Positions 15,777 through 22,921 of a stretch of DNA of 40,006 bases are shown here, piece after piece. The stretch comes from Planctomycetaceae bacterium UBA2671 (GTDB lineage: Bacteria; Planctomycetota; Planctomycetia; Planctomycetales; Planctomycetaceae). The stretch is taken from positions 8,900-48,905 of the forward strand of contig DEML01000053.1 of NCBI GenBank assembly GCA_002359185.1, given 5' to 3'. Position 1 is the first letter of the stretch. Each line of letters starts with the position of its first letter. Below the pieces are notes generated by a model that saw nothing but the letters and a program-made list of their open reading frames with translations, did not search any database and was not told the DNA's origin. A program made the position numbers and the translations under genes.

Positions 15777-17936
15777 TTATGTCACTTGAGATCGGGGAGA
15801 ATTCTGGCTGGATTTCGGGGAAGGGGTTTTATGAAGTGAAGACTGTGGCAGCACCCCGGCATTCACATGTCCGAAGGCTTCCACCTGTGTGTCTCTGGTA
15901 ATTTCATTCAGACTCATCACCACCAGTTTTGGAAGTTCTGAGGAAGTAATTTGTTTCAGTCCTGCTCGCACCTGAGGATTGCAGATGACAACCGGGGGAT
16001 GGCCTGTTCGCACAAGTTTTTCGAGCTGGTCGGCTAGTCCACGATTGATCGCTTCGCAGGTTGCTGTGGAAAGTTTGACGGCGATACCGTGATCCCCAAA
16101 CTCAATACCCGCAGCCAGAATATCTTCGAGAGCCGGGTCGAGTGTGACCACATGCAATGTGCGTTTAGAATCGCGATATTGCTGACAGATCGTGCGGGAT
16201 AATCGATGGCGAACGTATTCGGTCAAAATGCCCAGGTCTTTGGTTCTGTCTGCGTAGTCCGAAAGTGTTTCGAGAATCGTTTCCAGGTCTCGAACAGGAA
16301 CGCGTTCATTGAGAAGTTTCTCGAGCACCTGATGAACCTGTGAAGCTTTCAGAACATCGGGAACAAGATCTTCAACCACTTTGGGGGAATGTTCTTTAAG
16401 GTGATCGAGCAACTCGTGAACCTGTTGTCGGGAGAGGAGTTCTCCGGAATGATCGCGGACGACTTCCGTCAGATGAGTCACTAAAACAGCAGTCGGTTCG
16501 ACGACACTATATCCCATCATTTCTGCTCGTTCGCGATGATGAGCTTCAATCCATTTGGCTGGACGTCCGAAGGCTGGTTCAATCGTATCGATTCCGGAAA
16601 TTTCGCCGGTGGCCATGCCTGTGTTGATCGCCAGTAATCGATCGGGATGAATTTCGCCCCAGGCAACGGGAACGCTGCGAATTTTAACTTGATAATCTTT
16701 TTGTTTCAGCCGCATGTTATCGCGGATACGCACCTTCGGCATGATGATGCCGAGGTCCTGAGCAATACGGTTTCTGACTTTGGTGACACGGTCCAGTAAA
16801 TCGCCACCGCGAGAAGGATCGGCCAGTTGCAGCAGTGCGATGCCGAGATCGAGTTCCATCGGATCGACCTGCAGATGATCTTCGGGTGTTGGTGGCGGAG
16901 CTGGTTCCTGTTCTTTTTTCTCCTGAGCGGCTTCGCTCTGATGGACTTTCTGCAGATTCGTCTGCTGCAGAATGAATCCAATTAAGGCACATCCCAGACC
17001 TAACGCCCACATCGGAGCAGCGGGAAGTCCGGTGAAAGAGAGTGAAATCAAAAACAAAGCAGCCAGATACATCGCCACCGGATGCCGGAATAATTGACTG
17101 ACAACATCGGTCGGCAGGTTACTGTCGACACTTGTGCGAGTCACAATCAAACCAGCGGCCAGCGAAATCAGAAACGCAGGCACCTGAGTGACCAGTCCAT
17201 CGCCAATCGTCAATGTCGTAAAGACATTGATCGCATCCATGAAGGGCATTCCTTCCTGAACCATGCCGATGTATAACCCGCCGGCAATGTTGATCAATGT
17301 AATCACAATACTGGCAATCGAATCGCCACGGACGAATTTACTGGCACCATCCATGGCCCCGTAGAAGTCGGCTTGTTGTGAGATGATATCCCGTCGAGCT
17401 TTGGCCTGTTCGGAAGTGATTAACCCGGCATTCAGGTCGGCATCAATTGCCATCTGTTTCCCCGGCATCCCATCCAAAGCAAAACGGGCACCCACTTCAC
17501 TGATACGTGTCGCCCCTTTGGTAATCACCAGGAACTGAATCGCGACCAGAATCACGAAGATAATCACACCAATGGCGGGCGAACCACCAGCGACGAATTC
17601 ACCAAACGCCTGAATCACTCCGCCAGCTGCTTCAGTTCCGCGAGTCGATGCTCCGGTCAGAATCAAACGGGTGGAAGCAACGTTAAGCACGAGTCGTGAA
17701 AGCGTTGTTCCAAGCAGTAGAGCAGGGAACACGCTAAATTCGAGGGGATTTCTCACATGAATGGTCGTCAGGAGAATGATAACCGCAAGGGTAATATTAC
17801 AGGCCAGCAACATATCCATCATGATCGGTGGCAGCGGGGCCACGATCACCAGAACTGATGTCATAATCAGTACTGGAAAGATCAGACTCAGATTGCGTTG
17901 CAGAAAGCTTTGCAACGATCCCGAAGTCTCGTTCAT
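15777..17936 (-). CDS. flhA: FlhA, flagellar type III export gate protein (719 aa)
   Basis: This FHIPEP-family protein is full length for FlhA (about 690-720). About eight membrane helices cover residues 15-325. The family signature region RLVLNVASTRLIL is at 81-93. The conserved cytoplasmic loop GATRISEVGARFALDGMPGK is at 141-160, followed by MAIDADLNAGLI. After a Pro/Glu-rich linker (about 335-355) comes the soluble domain that forms the nonameric docking ring for export chaperones (about 360-690). FlhA together with FlhF, FlhG and FliA indicates a motile life stage. GAGGAG about ten bases upstream of the ATG supports the start. flhB is not in the window; ruvX precedes flhA instead. Confidence 0.97.
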   Translation of the reverse strand: MNETSGSLQSFLQRNLSLIFPVLIMTSVLVIVAPLPPIMMDMLLACNITLAVIILLTTIHVRNPLEFSVFPALLLGTTLSRLVLNVASTRLILTGASTRGTEAAGGVIQAFGEFVAGGSPAIGVIIFVILVAIQFLVITKGATRISEVGARFALDGMPGKQMAIDADLNAGLITSEQAKARRDIISQQADFYGAMDGASKFVRGDSIASIVITLINIAGGLYIGMVQEGMPFMDAINVFTTLTIGDGLVTQVPAFLISLAAGLIVTRTSVDSNLPTDVVSQLFRHPVAMYLAALFLISLSFTGLPAAPMWALGLGCALIGFILQQTNLQKVHQSEAAQEKKEQEPAPPPTPEDHLQVDPMELDLGIALLQLADPSRGGDLLDRVTKVRNRIAQDLGIIMPKVRIRDNMRLKQKDYQVKIRSVPVAWGEIHPDRLLAINTGMATGEISGIDTIEPAFGRPAKWIEAHHRERAEMMGYSVVEPTAVLVTHLTEVVRDHSGELLSRQQVHELLDHLKEHSPKVVEDLVPDVLKASQVHQVLEKLLNERVPVRDLETILETLSDYADRTKDLGILTEYVRHRLSRTICQQYRDSKRTLHVVTLDPALEDILAAGIEFGDHGIAVKLSTATCEAINRGLADQLEKLVRTGHPPVVICNPQVRAGLKQITSSELPKLVVMSLNEITRDTQVEAFGHVNAGVLPQSSLHKTPSPKSSQNSPRSQVT

Positions 17937-18110
17937 GCGTAGGGACTCCTCAACTTGCAGGACGCAAATTGGTAACAGGCTGGATTGTGAATGGGAATTG
18001 AGTTGCTCGCGGGAAGGAACTCTGCGAGCGATCGGATAGGTTTGAGATGCGAGTGATATTGGAAACTGCTCGCGGGTGTCCAGATAAATTTTTAAGATTT
18101 GCTCAAGAAC

Positions 18111-18575
18111 TCAGTTGTCGATAGCCGAGGGAGCCGCGAAACGGTCGGGAGCGTCCAGAAATGATTGCAGCATCACCTGGGCAGCCAGCATATCGAGCCG
18201 GGATTTTTGCTTGGCTTTCGATATCCCGAATTCACGTAAGTGGTGTTGTGCCAACGAGGTAGTGAAACGCTCATCCCAGTAAATCACCGGGAGTTCGCTG
18301 ATCTTGCTCAACCAGTCGCCAAACTTTCGAGCCATTTTCGCCTTCTCGCCTTCGTCCCCAGACATGTGAACAGGCAATCCGACGACCAGTCCTTTGATGC
18401 GATATTCTTTGCAGATCTTACAGAATATCTTGGATTCCTGGGCAGGTTGCGACCTTTGCAGAGTTTCCAGCGGCGAAGAAATCGACTGATCCGGCGTCGA
18501 AATCGCGATCCCGACACGCTTCGTACCAAAATCGATCCCTAATAAGGCCCCTTCAGAGGGGAAATCCTGCGACAT
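18111..18575 (-). CDS. ruvX: RuvX/YqgF-family nuclease (154 aa)
   Basis: An RNase H-like fold with the family motifs: GIDFGTKRVGIAIS near the N-terminus (catalytic Asp15), GLVVGLPVHMSGDEG in the middle, YWDERFTT and a C-terminal LDMLAAQVMLQSFLD. The family is annotated as a putative Holliday junction resolvase. In E. coli YqgF has an essential role in 16S rRNA 5'-end processing. The ATG at 18575 is preferred over a GTG two codons earlier because AGG lies at a suitable distance from it. It sits between the response-regulator gene and flhA on the same strand. A 174-bp gap separates it from flhA. Confidence 0.93.
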   Translation of the reverse strand: MSQDFPSEGALLGIDFGTKRVGIAISTPDQSISSPLETLQRSQPAQESKIFCKICKEYRIKGLVVGLPVHMSGDEGEKAKMARKFGDWLSKISELPVIYWDERFTTSLAQHHLREFGISKAKQKSRLDMLAAQVMLQSFLDAPDRFAAPSAIDN

Positions 18576-18589
18576 GAACACGACCTATT

Positions 18590-18647
18590 GAAAGCGGAAA
18601 GCTGGAAGTAACAAAGCGTGTTTTCTGCCCCTCGGCTTTCCGCTTTC
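18590..18647. repeat. Inverted repeat between the receiver gene and ruvX
   Basis: GAAAGCGGAAAGC at 18590-18602 pairs perfectly with GCTTTCCGCTTTC at 18635-18647 across a 32-base loop. It follows the stop of the minus-strand receiver-domain gene and precedes the ruvX start, so it could lower read-through. No T-run is present. Confidence 0.7.
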
Positions 18648-18667
18648 CGTCTTCCGCTTTCGTGAGT

Positions 18668-20353
18668 TTATTCCGAAGGGTTTGGATTCGTCACCACTGC
18701 TGCTTCCACCTCGTTGACGAGTTGATCGAGTCGGAACGGTTTATAGAGGACGGATTTGAGTCCCATTTGTCGGGCTTTGACGATGCAATGGTTCGGGTCG
18801 TAACCGAAACCGGTCATCAAAATGACGGGGAGATCGTCATAGATTTCCCGGAGTTTACAAAAGCATTCGAATCCGGTCATATCATCGAGCCGAATATCAA
18901 CTATGACGGCATCATACAGTGAACTTTTCACCAGCAGACAGGCTTCGCCCCCGTCGTGAGCCGTTTCCACCTGACAGCCGAAGCGTCCCAGCAATTCATG
19001 GGCGGCTCTGCGGACCGCTTCGTCGGAATCAACCACCAGAATCCGTTTATCCCGTAATTGAGGTCGATCATCCTTCGGCTTGTAACGGGGATGAGCTCCT
19101 TCGGGGGTGATGGTTTCTCCAACTTCGCGAATCCGCTGCTTAATATCGCGAGTATGCTTGAGGATTTGCCGCAATCGGTCAGCCACATTGGGCTCATGTC
19201 CGATGTATCGTTCGAGAATCCAGGCCGCATCGTTCAAGATTTCATCAACGGGAGTAGCCACCTGCTGCAGGATTTTCTGCATGCTTTGATTCACAGTCGC
19301 TGCTTTTTCAATCGCCAGCAAATCCAGAGTGTTCAAAGCGACAGCCACTTCCCGGCTGAATAACTCCAAAAACTGCAAATCGTTCTCATCAAACGCATGA
19401 TCGAGTGGGCTCTCGACATTAAAGGTCCCCAAAACTTCATCGTGCAGGATCAGCGGAACCGTCATCGAACTTTTCGCACCTGGAGCTCCCGGTAAATAGA
19501 GGGGATCGTTGGTGATGTCGTCACACAGATAACTCTTTCCCGATGCGGCGACGAATCCGGTGACGCCGTTGTTCTTGGGATCCGCATACAATTTCCGCTC
19601 GGCTGCGACTGCCTGCATCCCCATGGCGAGCAAAGGGCGTAACTGAGTAGAATTCTTATCGATGAGCCGAATCTCGACAGTTTCAAACTCAAGGAGATCG
19701 TTTGTGTAATGGAGAATTTTCGATTTGAGGAGTTCAATTCGCTCATCAACCGTCAGTTCGATCATTTCCTGCGGCGACAAATCGCCCAGTTCAAGACCGG
19801 CCTGATAAATAGCATTCAATTTCTGCCGTTGAAATGTCGCTGTGGTCGTATTACGGACACAGGCCAGAAACTGTTCGACACTTCCATTCTCATCGAAAAA
19901 GACCGGGGCGACCCGTACCTCAAAATACTGTTTGTCCTCTAATTTCAGGGTGCTGGTCCGAATTTCGCCCGAGAGCCGACAGCTTTCGATCGGGCAAAGT
20001 TGATGGTCGAGCAGTTCGACATCGCCGAACAGATCATAAAATGAAGGCTCGACATTGATCTGCGGAGCATCCAGCATTTTGATCAGCGGGGTATTACACC
20101 AGAGAATCTTCTGATCTTTATCGAGCAGTGCCAGTCCATCGGTAAAACTGGATGCGATATTGAGGACATGAATGAGCGACTCACTCGCTTCACTATTGTC
20201 GTGAGGCACGACCAGTCCGGAAATTTTATCTTCCCGCCATAGCCGGGCAACTTCCTGCAGCGAATCCTCACAGACTTTCAGAGTGCTCGCGTCTCCGGGA
20301 AACGCAAGGACTTCTTCATTGGAAGTCAGGAACAGGATCTTGGGCTCGTCCAT
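18668..20353 (-). CDS. PAS-GAF-receiver signalling protein without kinase domain (561 aa)
   Basis: Domains in order: an N-terminal segment (1-60) of unknown type; a PAS-like region (about 62-180, with DGLALLDKDQKILWCNTPL); a GAF domain (about 187-345); a helical linker (about 350-425); and a C-terminal receiver (about 432-555). The receiver has acidic pocket Asp in VVDSDE, phospho-acceptor Asp486 in IVDIRLDDMTG, Thr in LMTG and Lys538 in YKP, so it looks phosphorylatable. The linker resembles a histidine kinase dimerisation helix pair, but no HATPase domain follows. Output is therefore probably by protein contact. ATG 20353 is preferred over the adjacent GTG at 20356. It lies upstream of ruvX and the flagellar genes on the same strand. 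Confidence 0.85.
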   Translation of the reverse strand: MDEPKILFLTSNEEVLAFPGDASTLKVCEDSLQEVARLWREDKISGLVVPHDNSEASESLIHVLNIASSFTDGLALLDKDQKILWCNTPLIKMLDAPQINVEPSFYDLFGDVELLDHQLCPIESCRLSGEIRTSTLKLEDKQYFEVRVAPVFFDENGSVEQFLACVRNTTTATFQRQKLNAIYQAGLELGDLSPQEMIELTVDERIELLKSKILHYTNDLLEFETVEIRLIDKNSTQLRPLLAMGMQAVAAERKLYADPKNNGVTGFVAASGKSYLCDDITNDPLYLPGAPGAKSSMTVPLILHDEVLGTFNVESPLDHAFDENDLQFLELFSREVAVALNTLDLLAIEKAATVNQSMQKILQQVATPVDEILNDAAWILERYIGHEPNVADRLRQILKHTRDIKQRIREVGETITPEGAHPRYKPKDDRPQLRDKRILVVDSDEAVRRAAHELLGRFGCQVETAHDGGEACLLVKSSLYDAVIVDIRLDDMTGFECFCKLREIYDDLPVILMTGFGYDPNHCIVKARQMGLKSVLYKPFRLDQLVNEVEAAVVTNPNPSE

Positions 20354-20854
20354 CACAGGAAGTCGTTACTCACTTTACACAGCAGATTTCGGCCCTCGCC
20401 TCCTCCACTCACCTGACTCACCAAAGCAATTGACACACTTAGTCACAATTTCATTACATTTTAACCCGAAGCGTCAGCGAGGGGACGGCTTCCAGTCAAA
20501 ATTTCGGTCCATCTCAAATTATGGAACTACCTAAATGTCATTTCCATAAAATTCATTTCAAAGAGAGTCAGCTTCAATCCAGAAATCGCGTCACCCTCAC
20601 TGACGCTTCGGGTTAAGAAACTCTCCTCCCATAATTCGCTTCGTGCAATCTTTATTCATACTATTATATAGTCAATCTGATACAAGAGACAAAGCGGCAG
20701 CGAAGTGGTTTAGGAAAAAACGCGGTATCTGCCCCGGCAATTGTTCTCCATTTTCGCCACAACCTCGGGTGCAGTCCCCACTTCAAACCGATACAATGCC
20801 CGCGTTATCAACCCGAATTCATACGTTAAGTGTACACTCAGGAGCGAATCATTC
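20354..20854. repeat. Intergenic region with a 156-bp MITE-like element
   Basis: This 501-bp gap separates divergent genes. At 20461-20616 lies an element with 23-bp terminal inverted repeats matching at 22 of 23 positions (left arm TTAACCCGAAGCGTCAGCGA...). It has no coding capacity and no obvious target-site duplication. The rest (20617-20840) is A/T-rich and should hold the ychF promoter. GGAG at 20841-20844 is the likely ribosome binding site for the ATG at 20855. Confidence 0.8.
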
Positions 20855-21946
20855 ATGGAAGCTGGAATTGTCGGACTTCCCAACGTCGGTAAATCGACAC
20901 TGTTTAATGCATTGACCGCGGCTGGAATCGCCAGCGAGAATTATCCGTTCTGCACCATTGAACCTAATGTCGGCGTGGTCGAAGTTCCCGATCCCCGACT
21001 CGATCTCATTCACAAGTACATCAAAACCGACCGCGTCATCCCGGCTGCCCTCAAACTGGTCGACATCGCCGGGATTGTCAAAGGAGCCTCCGTCGGAGAA
21101 GGTCTCGGCAATAAATTCCTGGCGAATATTCGCGATGTGGATGCAATCATTCACGTTGTCCGCTGCTTTGAAAATGACGATGTCATTCACGTCGATGGCA
21201 GTGTCGATCCGCTCCGGGATGTCGAAACCATCGATACCGAACTCATCCTGGCCGACCTGCAAACCGTCGAATCCGCTCGGGATCGTTCTCAGAAAAAAGC
21301 CAGAACAGGCGATTCCGACGCCAAAAAGCGAATTGCAATTCTGGACAAATGTTTTGAACGACTCGATCAGGGCATGCCCATCCGCGGACTCGAAATCGAC
21401 AATCCCGACGACCGAAAAATTCTGAGAGGCTTCTCACTGCTGACCGCCAAGCCGGTGCTTTACCTGGCGAATGTCTCGGAGAATGATCTCAATGGGGAGA
21501 GTGAACATGTTCAGGCACTGAGAAATCGAGCCGGAGTGGAGCAGGGGGAAGTGATCCCTGTCTGTGCCGCGATTGAATCCGAGTTGAGTGAAATGGACAA
21601 AGCCGACCGGGCAGAAATGCTGGCCGATCTCGGTCTGGAAGAACCAGCCTTGAGCGTTGTTGCCCGGGCGACATACAAAACTCTCGGATACCAAAGTTAC
21701 TTCACCGCCGGCGTGAAAGAAATTCGCGCCTGGACCATTCCGCAGGGAGCAACCGGCCCTCAAGCTGCCAGTGTGATTCATACCGATTTCGAAAAAGGCT
21801 TTATTCGAGCCGAGATTTTCTCGATCGAACATCTCGAAGAATACAAAAGCGAAAAAGCAATCCGCGAAGCCGGCAAGTTACGCGTTGAAGGAAAAGAGTA
21901 CATCATGCGGGATGGCGATGTCTGTAACTTCCTGGTGAATCCTTAA
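20855..21946 (+). CDS. ychF: YchF/Ola1-family ribosome-associated P-loop NTPase (363 aa)
   Basis: The start MEAGIVGLPNVGKSTLFNAL carries G1 (GLPNVGKST). DIAGIVKGAS is the G3 region, and the G4-equivalent YLANVSEND has the NxxE-type change that makes this family prefer ATP. The C-terminal TGS domain is present (SYFTAGVKEIRAWTI, then HTDFEKGFIRAEIF and the terminal MRDGDVCNFLVNP). A TTG at 20741 would extend the protein by 38 unrelated residues. The ATG at 20855 gives 363 residues, the same as E. coli YchF, and has GGAG upstream. It is a conserved housekeeping protein linked to ribosome function and oxidative stress response. Confidence 0.96.
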   Translation: MEAGIVGLPNVGKSTLFNALTAAGIASENYPFCTIEPNVGVVEVPDPRLDLIHKYIKTDRVIPAALKLVDIAGIVKGASVGEGLGNKFLANIRDVDAIIHVVRCFENDDVIHVDGSVDPLRDVETIDTELILADLQTVESARDRSQKKARTGDSDAKKRIAILDKCFERLDQGMPIRGLEIDNPDDRKILRGFSLLTAKPVLYLANVSENDLNGESEHVQALRNRAGVEQGEVIPVCAAIESELSEMDKADRAEMLADLGLEEPALSVVARATYKTLGYQSYFTAGVKEIRAWTIPQGATGPQAASVIHTDFEKGFIRAEIFSIEHLEEYKSEKAIREAGKLRVEGKEYIMRDGDVCNFLVNP

Positions 21947-21994
21947 TTTGGACTTCAACTCATTCGTTCTCCACTGCTGATATCAAAAAAAATC

Positions 21995-22666
21995 ATGTTC
22001 GGACAAACCCCACCCACACCCTACGATATAGATTTCAACCTGTTCGGAATTCCGGTGCGTGTGCATCCGTTTTTCTGGTTGATCGGTCTGGTGTTTGGAT
22101 GGGGATTACAACGGCCGGATTTGATTGTCATTTGGATTCTCTGTCTGTTTGTTTCCATTTTGATCCATGAAATGGGCCATGCGATCATGGTTCGTGCTTT
22201 TGGGTACGATCCTCATATCGTGTTGCACCACTTTGGAGGATATGCGGCTTTTATTCCCGGACATAACTATTCGCTTTGGAAATCGGTGGCAGTCTCGTTT
22301 GCGGGGCCGTTAGCTGGATTTATGTTCTTCGGCGTAATCATTGGCATTGAATTTCTGATGGTTGTGTTTAATTACTCTCCTTCTCCACAACTGAATTTTG
22401 CATTGTTTCAACTGGAGTGGATCAATCTATACTGGGGGCTAATCAATCTGCTCCCGGTGATCCCGCTCGATGGTGGCCAAATCTGTCGAGATCTCCTGCT
22501 GATGTTTCGTCGCGATGGCGAATTGTGGGCTTTGCGCATTGGCGGATTTGTAGGAGCATTGATCGCCACAATATTCCTGATGCGACAAGATATGTATCCA
22601 GCCATCCTGTTCGGCTTTCTCGCACTATCTAACTTCAAAGAATTGAGTGATCGCAATCTACGCTAA
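21995..22666 (+). CDS. Site-2 protease (M50) family membrane metalloprotease (223 aa)
   Basis: A multi-pass membrane protein with the zinc motif HEMGH (58-62) in a hydrophobic segment and the second motif NLLPVIPLDGG (150-160), whose Asp158 is the third metal ligand. FAGPLAGF (101-108) is the usual conserved glycine/proline segment. It is short (223 residues) and lacks PDZ or CBS domains, so it is a minimal member. Such proteases cut membrane-bound anti-sigma factors or signal-peptide remnants; the substrate here is not indicated. It follows ychF by 48 bp on the same strand and may be co-transcribed. All catalytic residues are present. Confidence 0.9.
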   Translation: MFGQTPPTPYDIDFNLFGIPVRVHPFFWLIGLVFGWGLQRPDLIVIWILCLFVSILIHEMGHAIMVRAFGYDPHIVLHHFGGYAAFIPGHNYSLWKSVAVSFAGPLAGFMFFGVIIGIEFLMVVFNYSPSPQLNFALFQLEWINLYWGLINLLPVIPLDGGQICRDLLLMFRRDGELWALRIGGFVGALIATIFLMRQDMYPAILFGFLALSNFKELSDRNLR

Positions 22667-22921
22667 TCTCTGTTATGCGATGGGTGCCACGGCTCTGTGA
22701 GCCGTGCATTCGACGATCTTATCTCTTCCCACCGCTTATGTGAAATTGACCCGAATTTACACGGCTCGCAGCGCCGTGGCACACATTGTTCTATGGATTC
22801 CATGCTGGAAATTCAAAGTCATCGTGCAACTTCAAAACTTGCTCTTCGTGCTTGTAATACTCTCTCTGGAGTGAGATGATCAAGCTATCATCATCGATTC
22901 CATTGGCAGAGCATAATACTC
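22667..22921. repeat. Intergenic inverted-repeat pair upstream of the kinase gene
   Basis: Arms of 23 bp at 22684-22706 and 22760-22782 are inverted copies with 21 of 23 positions matching. They begin with GTGCCACGGC and end with its complement GCCGTGGCAC. The left arm is also an internal palindrome (CACGGCTC-TGT-GAGCCGTG). The remaining stretch to 22921 should hold the promoter of the kinase gene; no consensus is evident. Confidence 0.8.
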
